Under the pieces are notes generated by a model. The model saw only the letters and a program-made list of their open reading frames with translations, ran no database searches and was not told the origin of the DNA. A stretch of DNA of 64,000 nt from Polynucleobacter sp. UK-Mo-2m-Kol15 (GTDB lineage: Bacteria > Pseudomonadota > Gammaproteobacteria > Burkholderiales > Burkholderiaceae): contig NZ_JACVQC010000001.1 in NCBI RefSeq assembly GCF_018881505.1, positions 372,001 through 436,000 of the forward strand, in the 5' to 3' direction. Below are positions 9,202 through 19,708 of this stretch, piece after piece; position 1 is the stretch's first letter, and each line of letters begins with the position of its first letter. Made by a program: the position numbers and the translations under genes.

Positions 9202-9225
9202 GGGAGGAAGTGTGAAAAAGTGGGG
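9200..9225 (+). promoter_or_regulatory. Three MraZ-binding boxes at 10-bp spacing
   Basis: GTGGGA (9200-9205), GTGTGA (9210-9215) and GTGGGG (9220-9225) repeat exactly every 10 bp, the arrangement known for MraZ operators in other bacteria (tandem GTGGG-type direct repeats ahead of mraZ). The third box also provides the purine run that would serve as the Shine-Dalgarno for a GTG start at 9232. Confidence 0.75.
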
Positions 9226-9228
9226 TAA

Positions 9229-9660
9229 ATGGTGTTTCAAGGTGCGTCAGCTCTCAATTTAGATGCAAAAAGCCGCATGTCTGTGCCGGCAAGGCATCGT
9301 GACGCCTTGTTGGTTCAAGGTGAGGGTCGAATTACGCTCACAAAACACCCTGATGGATGCCTCCTTTTGTTCCCACGTCCTGAGTGGGAAACCTTCCGCT
9401 CTCGTGTCGCGCAATTGCCGATGGATGCTCATTGGTGGCGTCGCATCTTCCTTGGCAATGCCGCAGAAGTAGATTTGGATAGCGCCGGAAGAATTTTGGT
9501 AAGCCCGGAGTTGCGATCAACTGCTGGTATTGAAAAAGAAGTGATGTTGCTCGGAATGGGAAGCCATCTGGAGTTGTGGGACGCCGCTACTTACGCTGCA
9601 AAAGAACAGGCTGCGATCTCACAGGGTATGCCTGACGCCCTGAAGCAATTTAATTTTTGA
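9229..9660 (+). CDS. mraZ: Transcriptional regulator MraZ
   Basis: MraZ is a ring-forming DNA-binding repressor of its own division and cell wall cluster, with two AbrB-like SpoVT domains. The protein has the typical N-terminal [22 protein letters not shown] and the second repeat [18 protein letters not shown] in the middle; length about 142-143 residues. Two starts are possible: ATG 9229 or the adjacent GTG 9232. GTG gives the family-like start (M)FQGAS and a 6-nt spacing from GGGG (9222-9225), so it is the likelier one. It is the first gene of the dcw cluster; rsmH follows by 12 bp. Confidence 0.95.
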   Translation: MVFQGASALNLDAKSRMSVPARHRDALLVQGEGRITLTKHPDGCLLLFPRPEWETFRSRVAQLPMDAHWWRRIFLGNAAEVDLDSAGRILVSPELRSTAGIEKEVMLLGMGSHLELWDAATYAAKEQAAISQGMPDALKQFNF

Positions 9661-9672
9661 TGACAGGGTGCC

Positions 9673-10623
9673 ATGAACATAACTCATCGCCCAGTATTAC
9701 TGGCCGAGGCGGTGACGGCGCTGATCAGTGGCCCACGCATCACCTCTCCCGAGGCATCCAAAAATCTAGTTTTGATCGATGGAACCTTTGGTCGTGGCGG
9801 CCATACGCAAGGGCTGCTCTCGCAATTGCCTCCGAGCGCACGCATGATTTCCTTCGACAAGGATTTGGATGCGATCGCAGTGGCAGAAAAAATCAACGAT
9901 TCCCGTTTACGAATCGTGCACGACAGTTTTGCGCAGATGGATCAGTATGCAGAGTCGGAATCCGTCGACGGCATTTTGTTAGATCTTGGAATCAGCTCTC
10001 CACAGGTGGACGAAGCACACCGTGGATTTTCGTTTCGCAAGGATGGTCCGCTAGATATGCGAATGAACACGGATCATGGTTTGACGGCAGCAGAATGGTT
10101 GGAGCAAGCATCACAAGAGGACATCACACGCGTGATTAAGACTTATGGTGAGGAGCGTTTTGCATTTCAGATTGCTAAGGCTATTGTGGCAAAGCGAGAA
10201 GAAGGCTTGGCTCCAAAAACAACCTTGCAATTAGCAGGCTTGGTAGCCAGCGTGGTTCGCACAAGAGAAGTAGGGCAAGACCCGGCCACAAGAACTTTCC
10301 AGGCGCTACGTATTTTTATTAATCGTGAGTTGGAGGACCTAGAGCTCGGATTAAAAGCGGCACTTAATTTATTAAAGCCAGGTGCGCGCTTAGCAGTGAT
10401 TAGTTTTCATTCTCTGGAAGATCGCATTGTGAAGCAGTTCCTGCAGTCACATGCCAAGGTTGAAGTGCCACGTGGATTACCTGTTCGCGATAGGGATTTG
10501 CCGCAAAGCGCCCTAGAAATTATTGGTCGTATTAAACCAAGTGATTCTGAGATTAGAGAGAACCCTCGTGCTCGTTCAGCGATCATGCGCGTTGCTGAAA
10601 AACGCTCAGGAGTGTTGGCTTGA
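9673..10623 (+). CDS. rsmH: 16S rRNA (cytosine(1402)-N(4))-methyltransferase
   Basis: RsmH (MraW) N4-methylates C1402 of 16S rRNA with SAM in the ribosomal P site. The 316-residue protein shows [10 protein letters not shown] at the N-terminus, the SAM loop [13 protein letters not shown] (about 38-50), [21 protein letters not shown] with the catalytic Asp, and [15 protein letters not shown] near the C-terminus. It is second in the dcw cluster. Its TGA stop overlaps the TTG start of ftsL. Confidence 0.97.
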   Translation: MNITHRPVLLAEAVTALISGPRITSPEASKNLVLIDGTFGRGGHTQGLLSQLPPSARMISFDKDLDAIAVAEKINDSRLRIVHDSFAQMDQYAESESVDGILLDLGISSPQVDEAHRGFSFRKDGPLDMRMNTDHGLTAAEWLEQASQEDITRVIKTYGEERFAFQIAKAIVAKREEGLAPKTTLQLAGLVASVVRTREVGQDPATRTFQALRIFINRELEDLELGLKAALNLLKPGARLAVISFHSLEDRIVKQFLQSHAKVEVPRGLPVRDRDLPQSALEIIGRIKPSDSEIRENPRARSAIMRVAEKRSGVLA

Positions 10624-10886
10624 ATCGCGCTACGCTTACCCTGCTCGTATTGTTATTAGTCTGTGCACTTTCTTTGGTGGCGGCACAGCAACGTGCGCGT
10701 AAATTGTTTATCTCTTTAGATCGCGCACAAATTGAAGAGCGTAAATTAAATCAAGACTGGTTACGCTTGGAGTATGAGCAGCGCAATCTTTCGAAGTCCG
10801 CACGCATTCGTGATGTTGCTCGCAATCAGTTGCGGATGGTTCCTATATCTCCAGAACGTACTTTGTACTTGAAGGAGACTAGATGA
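10620..10886 (+). CDS. ftsL: Cell division protein FtsL
   Basis: An 88-residue bitopic divisome protein: a short cytoplasmic start, one transmembrane helix (about residues 4-22, [18 protein letters not shown]) and a periplasmic leucine-zipper-like coiled coil rich in Arg, Glu and Leu. FtsL forms the FtsQLB complex that activates FtsWI. The start is TTG at 10620, overlapping the rsmH stop as TTGA; an AGGAG at 10608-10612 with a 7-nt gap supports it. Sequence conservation in this family is low, so the call rests on length, topology and position between rsmH and ftsI. Confidence 0.92.
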   Translation: MNRATLTLLVLLLVCALSLVAAQQRARKLFISLDRAQIEERKLNQDWLRLEYEQRNLSKSARIRDVARNQLRMVPISPERTLYLKETR

Positions 10887-12655
10887 GGACGGTAGGTTTT
10901 TCAACTACGCCCAATTTAGTATTGCGTCTACCAATGTGGCGCTCACGCCTCATGCTGTTCATGCTATTTTTTGTTTTCATGCTGCTGTTAATCCGAGCCT
11001 TCTGGATTCAGGGTCCAGGAAATGCTTTTTATGAAGCGAAGGGTGTGCGTGGTACGCAGCGTGAGTTGGAGTTACCTGCATCCCGTGGAAAAATTTTGGA
11101 TCGCAATGGGCAGGTTATTGCCACCAGCCTGGAAGCAAAGTCGGTGATCGCCTATAACGATACTGTGCCCGATGATTTGTCTGCAGATAAGGTGCGAAAT
11201 TTAGCAAGCCTTTTGCAGATTAGCGAATCTGATTTACGTAAAAAGCTAAAAGAAGAGCGAAAACAGATTTTCTTAAAGCGCCAAGTCGATCCAGAAGTGG
11301 CCCAAAAGATTAAGCAATTAGAAATTCCGGGCATTGGTCTAAATAATGAATACCGTCGCTTTTACCCAGAAGGTGAAGCAATGGCGCATGTGGTTGGTTT
11401 CACCAATGTCGAGGATCGCGGGCAAGAGGGCATGGAGCTCTCTCGAGAAAAAGAATTGGCTGGACATCCAGGTGCGCGTCGCGTAGTTGTAGATCGTCTC
11501 GGCCGCGTTGTTGAGGATGTTGCCATTTTGCAGTTGCCACAAAATGGTAAGGATTTACAACTTTCTATTGATAGTAAGATTCAGTTTCTTGCTTATAACG
11601 CTGTCAAGAGTGCAGTTGAGCAACACCGCGCCAGTGCCGGTGGTGCAGTGGTTCTAGATACTCATACTGGTGAAATCTTGGCTTTGGCAAACTACCCAAG
11701 CTATAACCCTAATGATCGTAAGAAGTTAACAGGTGAGCAGTTACGAAATCGCGTCCTAACGGATACCTTTGAGCCTGGCTCAACGATGAAGCCATTGACA
11801 GTGGCAATTGCATTAGAAAAAGGAGTTATTACTCCCAACACCAATATGGTGATTGGGGCTAAATATTTGGTTGGCCCAAAACCAATTACGGACACTCATC
11901 CATATGGCAGCTTGACTGTTTCTCAAATTATTCAAAAATCAAGCAACATTGGTACAGCTAAAATTGCGATGAATGATTTAACCGCAGAAGAGATGTGGAA
12001 TTTCTATACGTCGGTTGGCTTGGGTCAGGCACCTAAGATTGGCTTCCCTGGCGCAGTCGCTGGTACGGTCCACCCCTATAAAAAATGGATGCCAACCGAT
12101 CAGGCTAGGATTGCATTCGGTTATGGTATTTCAGGTTCACTCTTTCAGGTGGCTCGCGCTTACACCATCTTTGCACGTGATGGTGAATTAGTGCCACTCA
12201 CAATTGAGCGCAGCCCAGCATTTAAGCCCGGCACACACGTTATTTCTGCTAAGACTGCGATTGAAATGCGTAACATGATGGAGTCGGTAACGGAGCCGGG
12301 TGGCACTGCAATCAAGGCACAAGCTGAAGGTTATCGCGTTGGTGGAAAAACGGGCACAGCGCATAAATTAGTTGGTAAGGGTTACGGTAATAAATACCGC
12401 GCTTACTTTGCGGGTCTTGCACCAATCAGTGCGCCTCGTATTGTGGTTGCTGTAATGATTGATGAGCCAACTAGTGGTAGTCATTACGGTGGCGATGTTG
12501 CCGCGCCAGTGTTTTCTACAATCGTGAGTGAGACTCTACGTACTTTGAATGTGTTGCCAGACAGCAATTCAAGAAAGATAGCGCTGCAGGACAATAACCT
12601 CACAGAGATTAAGAGTGCCGCAGTCAAAACAAATACAGCGGTTTTAAAAAGATGA
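10883..12655 (+). CDS. ftsI: Peptidoglycan DD-transpeptidase FtsI (PBP3)
   Basis: FtsI crosslinks septal peptidoglycan together with the polymerase FtsW. The 590-residue protein has an N-terminal membrane anchor (about 22-41), a PBP dimerisation/pedestal domain starting at SRGKILDRNG, and the penicillin-binding transpeptidase domain with all three motifs: SxxK at S300 (GSTMKP), SSN at 353-355 and KTG at 489-491 (GGKTGTAHK). It overlaps ftsL and murE by 4 bp each, implying translational coupling. Confidence 0.97.
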   Translation: MRTVGFSTTPNLVLRLPMWRSRLMLFMLFFVFMLLLIRAFWIQGPGNAFYEAKGVRGTQRELELPASRGKILDRNGQVIATSLEAKSVIAYNDTVPDDLSADKVRNLASLLQISESDLRKKLKEERKQIFLKRQVDPEVAQKIKQLEIPGIGLNNEYRRFYPEGEAMAHVVGFTNVEDRGQEGMELSREKELAGHPGARRVVVDRLGRVVEDVAILQLPQNGKDLQLSIDSKIQFLAYNAVKSAVEQHRASAGGAVVLDTHTGEILALANYPSYNPNDRKKLTGEQLRNRVLTDTFEPGSTMKPLTVAIALEKGVITPNTNMVIGAKYLVGPKPITDTHPYGSLTVSQIIQKSSNIGTAKIAMNDLTAEEMWNFYTSVGLGQAPKIGFPGAVAGTVHPYKKWMPTDQARIAFGYGISGSLFQVARAYTIFARDGELVPLTIERSPAFKPGTHVISAKTAIEMRNMMESVTEPGGTAIKAQAEGYRVGGKTGTAHKLVGKGYGNKYRAYFAGLAPISAPRIVVAVMIDEPTSGSHYGGDVAAPVFSTIVSETLRTLNVLPDSNSRKIALQDNNLTEIKSAAVKTNTAVLKR

Positions 12656-14205
12656 TGGCAATGCTAAATATTGAACCCCATCTCTTGATTTCCCATTTGC
12701 ATGATCTCACATCGGCGGATGCAAAAGTATCTGCTGATAGTCGCCAGATTGAATCTGGTGACATTTTCTTTGCATACTCCGTTGGTCATGGCAGTGCCTT
12801 ACGGGATGGGCGTGATTACATTGCAGCAGCATTGGCAAATGGCGCCGCAGCGGTTGTATTTGATCCTGCTGATGGCGTTGCAAACGAATACTTGGATCGC
12901 CCAGAATGTTTTGCTGTGGAGAATTTATCAAGCTTGGCAGGGGAGCTTTGCTCTGAGTGGTATGGCTATCCAAGCAATAAATTAAATATCATTGGTGTTA
13001 CTGGTACTAATGGTAAAACAAGCATTACCCAGTGGCTAGCACAAGCATTAGATGCATCTCACCACCGAACTGCAGTAATGGGTACCTTAGGTACTGGTTT
13101 CCCAGGCGCATTAATTCAAACTGGTTACACCACTCCCGATGCGCCCCGCTTACAAACCCAATTAAACGAGCTGCTTGAAGCAGGTGCTCAGCAGGTGGCC
13201 ATAGAAATTTCTTCTCATGCGCTGGAACAAGATCGCATTGCTGGGCTGGATGTACGCACTGCGGTATTTACCAATTTAACGCAAGATCACCTGGATTATC
13301 ACGGCACGATGGGGGAGTACGCCGCGGCAAAAGCAAAGTTATTTCAGTTCCCCCAACTTGAAAATGCCATCATCAATTTTGACGATACATTTGGACGTGA
13401 ATTAGCGATGAAGCTTCTTGCTATCGATGGCCCTCAAGTATGGGGATTTGCATTAAGAAGCAATGCATTTACTGGATTCGAAAAGTTTCGCGATCGTTTA
13501 AAACGTGCCCATGCTGAAAATACCCTATTTACAACTTCGGGTTATGAATCTCAATTTTATTGTGATGACTTAGGTTCAAGCACTGTCCAACTCTCAGTAT
13601 TGGGCGAATTTAATCTCAGTAATTGCCTTGCTGTTTGGGCGACCTTACTTGCTCAGGGTATGAGCCTAGATGAGGCATCTAAGCGAATGAGTAAGCTAAC
13701 TGCTGTTTCTGGTCGCATGGAACTAATTCGCCTAAACAAAGTGCAGAAAGCCGAAGGCCCACTCATTGTGGTGGATTATGCACACACACCAGATGCGCTT
13801 GCTAAAGCATTGAATACATTACGTCCAATTGCAAATCAACGTGATGGAAAACTATGGTGTGTCTTTGGTTGTGGTGGTGATCGAGATTTAGCTAAGCGCC
13901 CTCAAATGGGTAAGCTAGCCCAAGAGTTTGCTGATCATATTGTGATTACGAGCGATAACCCCAGATCTGAAGAGCCGGCGTCGATTATTGCCATGATTCA
14001 ATCTGGTATGACAGGTGATCTGTCAAATGTACAAGTGTTACCCGATAGAGCTGCTGCCATTATGGCCGCGGTACGACATGCTGATATCAAGGATATTGTT
14101 CTAGTTGCCGGCAAAGGGCATGAGTCTACTCAAGAAATTAAAGGCAAGAAATTTGATTTTTCTGATCAAGAGCATATTCTTTTGGCGGCAGGAGGTAGTG
14201 CATGA
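12652..14205 (+). CDS. murE: UDP-MurNAc-L-Ala-D-Glu:meso-diaminopimelate ligase
   Basis: MurE adds meso-diaminopimelate to UDP-MurNAc-dipeptide in the cytosol. The 517-residue Mur ligase has an N-terminal UDP-binding domain, the ATP loop GVTGTNGKTS near 119-128, the central domain ending in SGRMELI, and the C-terminal DNPR motif at 435-438. DNPR is the established mark of specificity for meso-DAP over lysine, so the wall is of the Gram-negative A1gamma type. Three Met codons lie at the start (MMAM); the first overlaps ftsI by 4 bp. Confidence 0.97.
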   Translation: MMAMLNIEPHLLISHLHDLTSADAKVSADSRQIESGDIFFAYSVGHGSALRDGRDYIAAALANGAAAVVFDPADGVANEYLDRPECFAVENLSSLAGELCSEWYGYPSNKLNIIGVTGTNGKTSITQWLAQALDASHHRTAVMGTLGTGFPGALIQTGYTTPDAPRLQTQLNELLEAGAQQVAIEISSHALEQDRIAGLDVRTAVFTNLTQDHLDYHGTMGEYAAAKAKLFQFPQLENAIINFDDTFGRELAMKLLAIDGPQVWGFALRSNAFTGFEKFRDRLKRAHAENTLFTTSGYESQFYCDDLGSSTVQLSVLGEFNLSNCLAVWATLLAQGMSLDEASKRMSKLTAVSGRMELIRLNKVQKAEGPLIVVDYAHTPDALAKALNTLRPIANQRDGKLWCVFGCGGDRDLAKRPQMGKLAQEFADHIVITSDNPRSEEPASIIAMIQSGMTGDLSNVQVLPDRAAAIMAAVRHADIKDIVLVAGKGHESTQEIKGKKFDFSDQEHILLAAGGSA

Positions 14206-15650
14206 GTAAGCCCATGACTACTCTCGCTCAGGTACATGCGATGCTACCCGGAAGTGAGTTAATTCATGCTGATAACGAGTCTACACAAGTAACCGCCATT
14301 TCTTGTGTAGGTAGTGATAGCCGTCAGATTCAATCTGGTGAACTATTTATTGCCTTAGCGGGTGAGCGTTTTAATGCACATGACTTCTTAGATGATGTCG
14401 CTAAAGCAGGCGCTAGTGCCGCTCTCATTAGCGATAAAGAGGCTTGCCCAAATAATTTAGCCGCAATTTGTGTTCGGGATGTTAAACAGGGCTTGGGTGA
14501 GTTAGCAAAAGCATGGCGTGCACAGTTTTCTATTCCGGTGGCTTTGGTGACTGGTTCCAATGGGAAGACCACTGTAAAAGAGATGATTGCATCAATCTTC
14601 AAGGCAGCTGTTGGTGAAGACCACACCTTAGTTACTAAAGGTAATCTCAATAACGATATTGGCTTACCCTTAACCTTGCTGCGTATGCGATCAACCGATC
14701 GTTTAGCAGTAATTGAGTTAGGAATGAATCATCCTGGTGAAACCGCGGAATTAGCAGCCATAGCTCAAGCTAATATTGCTCTAATTAACAATGCGCAGCG
14801 TGAGCATCAAGAGTTTATGGCGACTGTTGAAGCGGTTGCAGCAGAACATGCAGCAGCCTTGAACGCACTTCCCCCAGAAGGTATCGCAGTATTTCCAGCA
14901 GATTCTGAATTTTCAAATCTTTGGTATCAAGTGGCTGCAAAGCGCAAAATAATTGATTTTGCTTTATCTACTGAATCGGTTGTATCTAAGCCTTCTGTAA
15001 CTGGCAAATTATTGGCTAGCGGAAGAGTTGAGATTGCAACGGAACTCGGCAAAATTGAAGTGCAGCTCAATACCTTAGGAAATCACAACGTACGCAATGC
15101 CTTAGCAGCTAGTGCAGTTGCTTTAGCTGCCGGTTTAGATTTGGAGAAAATCAAAGCAGGTCTAGAGTCTTTTGTGCCGGTAAATGGGCGTATGCAATCA
15201 AAGCCTCTGAATGTGGGCCGCACTTTGATTGATGATAGCTATAACGCGAACCCAGATTCTGTAAGGGCTGCTATTGATGCGCTGAAACAATCTGGAAATG
15301 CCTCCTGGTTAGTGTTGGGTGATATGGGTGAAGTGGGCGATCAAGGGCCTGCGTTTCATCAGGAAGTCGGTGCCTATGCTGCTGAGCAAGGTATTAGTAA
15401 ATTATTTGCCCTTGGAGACCAGTGCAAATTTGCAGTGCAGGGATTTAATGATTCACAGAAAGCACGGCTTACTAGTACTGCTGGACATTTCACTACATTG
15501 GATCAATTGCTCGAAGAGCTCAACATGGCGCTAGCAGATCAAGAGTCGAGCAAGCAAGTGCATTTAGATATTTTAGTTAAGGGATCCCGTTTTATGCGCA
15601 TGGAGCGTGTTGTACAAGCCTTATTAGAGGAGGCTAAAACATGCTCTTAA
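14202..15650 (+). CDS. murF: UDP-MurNAc-tripeptide:D-Ala-D-Ala ligase
   Basis: MurF completes the UDP-MurNAc-pentapeptide by adding D-alanyl-D-alanine. The 482-residue protein has the three Mur ligase domains, the ATP loop [13 protein letters not shown] near 113-125, ELGMNHPGE of the central domain, and NGRMQ plus [10 protein letters not shown] in the C-terminal part. GGAGG upstream of the ATG and a 4-bp overlap with murE place it in the same translational chain; it overlaps mraY by 10 bp. Confidence 0.97.
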   Translation: MSKPMTTLAQVHAMLPGSELIHADNESTQVTAISCVGSDSRQIQSGELFIALAGERFNAHDFLDDVAKAGASAALISDKEACPNNLAAICVRDVKQGLGELAKAWRAQFSIPVALVTGSNGKTTVKEMIASIFKAAVGEDHTLVTKGNLNNDIGLPLTLLRMRSTDRLAVIELGMNHPGETAELAAIAQANIALINNAQREHQEFMATVEAVAAEHAAALNALPPEGIAVFPADSEFSNLWYQVAAKRKIIDFALSTESVVSKPSVTGKLLASGRVEIATELGKIEVQLNTLGNHNVRNALAASAVALAAGLDLEKIKAGLESFVPVNGRMQSKPLNVGRTLIDDSYNANPDSVRAAIDALKQSGNASWLVLGDMGEVGDQGPAFHQEVGAYAAEQGISKLFALGDQCKFAVQGFNDSQKARLTSTAGHFTTLDQLLEELNMALADQESSKQVHLDILVKGSRFMRMERVVQALLEEAKTCS

Positions 15651-16810
15651 TATTGGCGCAATGGTTGCAAGATGATTTTGGATTTTTCAGAGTCTTTAAC
15701 TACATTACTTTTAGAGCAGTGATGGCAACAGTAACTGCTCTACTGATTGGCTTAGCAGCTGGCCCATGGGTTATTCGTAAGCTCACTGCATTGAAGATGG
15801 GTCAAGCAGTTCGCACGGATGGCCCACAAACCCATTTAGTCAAATCAGGCACCCCTACGATGGGGGGTGTATTAATTCTTTTAGGTATTTTTATTTCTTG
15901 CATGTTGTGGGCTGATCTGAGCAATCGTTTTATCTGGATCGTCATGATTGTGACTTTTGGATTCGGCTTAGTTGGCTGGGTAGATGATTACCGAAAAGTA
16001 GCTCACAAGGATCCAAAGGGAATGGCCTCCAAAGAAAAATTCTTTTGGCAGACCTTGATTGGCTTATTTGCTGCTATCTATTTAGCCTTCTCTGTATCAG
16101 AGGTGAATAATCTCAAAGTCTTAAAGTTATTCTTCGATTGGCTTCAAAGCGGATTCGCTTTGGACTTGCCTGCAAAATCAAATTTACTGATTCCTTTCAT
16201 GAAGGAGATTAGCTACCCGCTAGGCGTAATGGGCTTCATCATTTTGAGTTATTTGGTAATTGTGGGTAGTAGTAATGCGGTGAACTTGACTGACGGTCTT
16301 GACGGCTTGGTAATCATGCCGGTGATTTTAGTTGGGGCAGCCTTAGGCGCATTTGCCTATGTGATGGGTAATGCGATTTACGCAAAGTATTTGTTATTTC
16401 CTTATATTCCCGGGGCTGGTGAGCTCATGATTTTCTGTGGGGCTATGGGTGGCGCAGGCCTCGCATTTCTTTGGTACAACACGCATCCTGCTCAGGTATT
16501 TATGGGTGATGTCGGCGCACTCGCCTTAGGAGGCGCGCTCGGAACTATTGCCGTAATTGTTCGTCAAGAAATTGTGCTCTTTGTCATGGGCGGGATCTTC
16601 GTTGCAGAAACACTTTCAGTGATGCTGCAAGTCTTCTGGTTCAAATTTACCAAGAAGCGTTTTGGTGAAGGCCGTCGTATTTTTAGAATGGCACCACTAC
16701 ATCACCATTTTGAATTGGGTGGCTGGCGCGAAACGCAAGTAGTAGTTCGCTTCTGGATCATCACTATTTTATTGGTTCTCATTGGCCTCTCCAGTCTGAA
16801 ATTACGGTAA
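15641..16810 (+). CDS. mraY: Phospho-N-acetylmuramoyl-pentapeptide transferase
   Basis: MraY transfers phospho-MurNAc-pentapeptide to undecaprenyl phosphate, making lipid I at the inner membrane. The 389-residue polytopic protein shows the family signatures [25 protein letters not shown] (catalytic-type Asp pair), [12 protein letters not shown] and [13 protein letters not shown], plus the cytoplasmic [10 protein letters not shown] loop. About ten hydrophobic helices are apparent. It overlaps murF and is followed by murD after 10 bp. Confidence 0.98.
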   Translation: MLLILAQWLQDDFGFFRVFNYITFRAVMATVTALLIGLAAGPWVIRKLTALKMGQAVRTDGPQTHLVKSGTPTMGGVLILLGIFISCMLWADLSNRFIWIVMIVTFGFGLVGWVDDYRKVAHKDPKGMASKEKFFWQTLIGLFAAIYLAFSVSEVNNLKVLKLFFDWLQSGFALDLPAKSNLLIPFMKEISYPLGVMGFIILSYLVIVGSSNAVNLTDGLDGLVIMPVILVGAALGAFAYVMGNAIYAKYLLFPYIPGAGELMIFCGAMGGAGLAFLWYNTHPAQVFMGDVGALALGGALGTIAVIVRQEIVLFVMGGIFVAETLSVMLQVFWFKFTKKRFGEGRRIFRMAPLHHHFELGGWRETQVVVRFWIITILLVLIGLSSLKLR

Positions 16811-16820
16811 GCCAAAGCAT

Positions 16821-18440
16821 ATGCATAACTTAGATCAAGCCTTTGCTAATCCAGCACTCTTCGCAGATGAGGGCTACCAAGCACCTCAACATTTCTTGAT
16901 ATTGGGATTAGGTGAGTCTGGCTACGCCATGGCAAAGTGGTGTTTACGGAATGCTGCAAAGGTCAGCTTAGCTGATACACGTGACCGTGAAAAGTTAAAT
17001 GAGCGACAAAAAGCCTGGTTAGCTGAGCTTGAATTTGCGGGACTCAAAGAAGCTTACTTTGGCCCTCTTGATGAGCTTAATTTAAAGAATATTGATGTCA
17101 TCGGTATTAGCCCTGGGATATCGCCACTTCATGAGTCAATATCCCTTTTATTATCTAAAGCCCAGGCGGCTGATATCGATATCTGGGGAGAGTTGGAATT
17201 CTTTGCTAGAGCTATTGCCGCGCTAGATCGTATGGCTCAGGTAGATCAGTCTCAATATCGACCTGCAGTATTGGCTATTACTGGAACAAATGGAAAAACA
17301 ACCACCACTGCTCTAACGGGGCAGTTATGTGAGCGTGCTGGGAAGAGAGTAGCTGTTGCTGGAAATATCAGCCCGGCAGCATTAGACAAGTTGATGTCTT
17401 GCTTGGATGGATCTGATCAAGTTACTGATATGCCTGAGATCTGGGTGCTTGAGTTATCTAGCTTTCAATTGGTTTACACCAGTACTTTCAATGCGACAGC
17501 GGCAACCGTATTAAATATTACGCAAGATCATTTGGATTGGCATGGTGATATGCAAGCCTACATTGATGCAAAAGCCAACATCTTCGGTAAGGACACTATT
17601 TGCATTTTGAATCGAGATGATTCAATAGTCATGAATTTGCTGACTGATGAGCAAAAAGTAAATAAATCAGTCATTACTTTTGGTGCAAGTCGACCCGATG
17701 AGCAGGGTGCTTTTGGTATTGAGCATGATCTACGAGCTGGTGGAATAGATTGGCTAGTCTGGGCCGAAATAGACGAAGATCTTGAGCCCCAACCTAAGCG
17801 TCGTCGTAAAGCAACTATCGTCGAGGATGAGCCATTAAGACTGAAGCGCTTAATACCTGCTGATGCTTTGCGTATCCGTGGTCGCCACAATGCCTTGAAT
17901 GCATTAGCCGCACTAGCTTTGGCGCGAGCAGCTGGCTTACCAATGAACATGCTCTTGCATGGTTTACGCGACTACCATGGTGAGCCTCATCGTGTTCAAA
18001 GTGTTTCGATTGTGTCGAATGTTGAGTATGTGGATGACAGCAAAGGCACTAATGTGGGGGCAACAGTAGCCGCTTTGAATGGTCTAAGTGCTAATGAATC
18101 TGGCAAGCGAATTTGGTTAATTGCTGGCGGTGAAGGCAAGGGCCAAGACTTTAGCCCCTTGCGCGATCCAGTATTTCGCTTTGTAAAAGGTGTTTTCCTG
18201 ATAGGCAAAGATGCCCCGATTATTGCAGGGGCTTTGGCTAATTCGGTGCCGTGCTTCATGAGTGACACTCTAAAAAATGCAGTGGTCGAAGCTGCAAAAC
18301 AAGCTCAGTCTGGTGACATCGTTTTATTGTCCCCAGCTTGCGCTAGTTTTGATCAGTTTAGTGATTACGAAGCGCGTGCAGCAGCTTTCGTTGCTGAAGT
18401 TCAAGAATTGGGCATGCAATTCGAAGGAGTTGATGTATGA
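16821..18440 (+). CDS. murD: UDP-MurNAc-L-alanine:D-glutamate ligase
   Basis: MurD adds D-glutamate to UDP-MurNAc-L-Ala. The ATP loop AITGTNGKTTT (about 152-162), ELSSFQL, NITQDHLDWHG and the C-terminal DDSKGTN and LLSPACASFDQF segments are all present. At 539 residues it is about 100 longer than the E. coli enzyme (about 438). Extra length lies at the N-terminus and around AALDRMAQVDQSQ, and as a charged insert (QPKRRRKATIVEDEP, roughly residues 325-339) before IRGRHN. Similar enlarged MurD proteins occur in Burkholderiales as far as I recall. Its stop overlaps the ftsW start (ATGA). Confidence 0.96.
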   Translation: MHNLDQAFANPALFADEGYQAPQHFLILGLGESGYAMAKWCLRNAAKVSLADTRDREKLNERQKAWLAELEFAGLKEAYFGPLDELNLKNIDVIGISPGISPLHESISLLLSKAQAADIDIWGELEFFARAIAALDRMAQVDQSQYRPAVLAITGTNGKTTTTALTGQLCERAGKRVAVAGNISPAALDKLMSCLDGSDQVTDMPEIWVLELSSFQLVYTSTFNATAATVLNITQDHLDWHGDMQAYIDAKANIFGKDTICILNRDDSIVMNLLTDEQKVNKSVITFGASRPDEQGAFGIEHDLRAGGIDWLVWAEIDEDLEPQPKRRRKATIVEDEPLRLKRLIPADALRIRGRHNALNALAALALARAAGLPMNMLLHGLRDYHGEPHRVQSVSIVSNVEYVDDSKGTNVGATVAALNGLSANESGKRIWLIAGGEGKGQDFSPLRDPVFRFVKGVFLIGKDAPIIAGALANSVPCFMSDTLKNAVVEAAKQAQSGDIVLLSPACASFDQFSDYEARAAAFVAEVQELGMQFEGVDV

Positions 18441-19708
18441 ATTTGAGGGAAAAACTTTTTCCTGAGAATCGTTTGGGTCTTGGCCGCTTCTGGAATTTCT
18501 CTAGAGGTGGGATAGATAATTTCCGGAGTGGTTTGAGAGATGCAGTTTCTGGCGTTGAGCAAACTCGCTCACGTATGATGGACTATGACCAGTTATTGGT
18601 ATGGGCAGTACTGTCATTAGCCTTAATTGGTTTGGTGATGGTCTACTCCGCATCAATTACTTTGGCTGATGGCCCTAAGTATGCAAATTACAGCAGTAAT
18701 TTCTTCTTAATTCGCCATTGCATTTCATTGGCAATCGCTATCGGAGTTGCTATCTGGGTCTTTAAGATTCCCACAACAGTTTGGGACCGCTACTCAGCTA
18801 TCATTTTTGGCTTTACTGTCTTGCTACTAATTATGGTCCTCATTCCAGGTTTGGGGAAGGGTGTAAATGGTGCAAAGCGTTGGATTCCGTTGGGTCTGAT
18901 GAATTTCCAACCATCTGAATTAATGAAGTTTGCTGCTGTGATTTTTGCTGCAAGCTACACAGTAAAGCGCCAAGAATATCTCCACTCATTTGTGAAGGGT
19001 ATGTTACCAATGGGTATTGCGGTCGCCTTAGTTGGAGGCTTGCTCATGGCTGAACCGGACATGGGTGCTCTTGTAGTGATATCACTAATCGCATTCGGAA
19101 TTTTATTTTTAGGCGGTATCAACGCAAAATTATTTGGTGGATTATTGGTTGTCGGGATTTTAAGTGCGGTAACAATCATCGCCTTATCTCCTTTCCGCCA
19201 AAAGCGAATTATGGCTTTTATTGATCCCTGGCAGGTTGATAACGCAGCAAATAAGGGCTATCAGCTTACCCATTCTCTGATGGCATTTGGTCGTGGGGAG
19301 TGGTTTGGTGTTGGACTGGGTGGCAGTGTCGAGAAATTACATTACCTTCCTGAAGCGCATACCGATTTCATCATGGCGGTGATTGGTGAGGAGCTTGGAT
19401 TTGTTGGTGTAGTGGTAATGATTTTCTTATTCTATTGGATCGTACGTCGCGCATTCCTGATCGGCCGCACTGCATTGCAATTGGATCGAAGTTTTGCAGG
19501 CCTTGCTGCTAAGGGTGTAGCGATATGGATTGGTTGGCAGGCATTTATCAATATGGGTGTGAACTTAGGCTTGCTTCCCACTAAAGGTTTGACTCTTCCG
19601 CTAGTTAGCTATGGCGGCTCAGGAATTTTGATGAATGCCGTTGCATTGGCAATGCTCCTGCGCATTGATTACGAAAACCGTATCTTGATGCGAGGCGGTA
19701 AGTTATGA
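18437..19708 (+). CDS. ftsW: Septal peptidoglycan glycosyltransferase FtsW
   Basis: FtsW is the SEDS-family polymerase that builds septal glycan strands from lipid II with FtsI. The 423-residue protein has a 40-50 residue cytoplasmic start and about ten transmembrane helices. Signatures include VYSAS, NGAKRWIPLG, FQPSELMKF, AEPDMGA with the catalytic-type Asp, EAHTDFIMAVIGEELGF and LPLVSYGGSG. It overlaps murD and murG by 4 bp each. Confidence 0.97.
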   Translation: MNLREKLFPENRLGLGRFWNFSRGGIDNFRSGLRDAVSGVEQTRSRMMDYDQLLVWAVLSLALIGLVMVYSASITLADGPKYANYSSNFFLIRHCISLAIAIGVAIWVFKIPTTVWDRYSAIIFGFTVLLLIMVLIPGLGKGVNGAKRWIPLGLMNFQPSELMKFAAVIFAASYTVKRQEYLHSFVKGMLPMGIAVALVGGLLMAEPDMGALVVISLIAFGILFLGGINAKLFGGLLVVGILSAVTIIALSPFRQKRIMAFIDPWQVDNAANKGYQLTHSLMAFGRGEWFGVGLGGSVEKLHYLPEAHTDFIMAVIGEELGFVGVVVMIFLFYWIVRRAFLIGRTALQLDRSFAGLAAKGVAIWIGWQAFINMGVNLGLLPTKGLTLPLVSYGGSGILMNAVALAMLLRIDYENRILMRGGKL

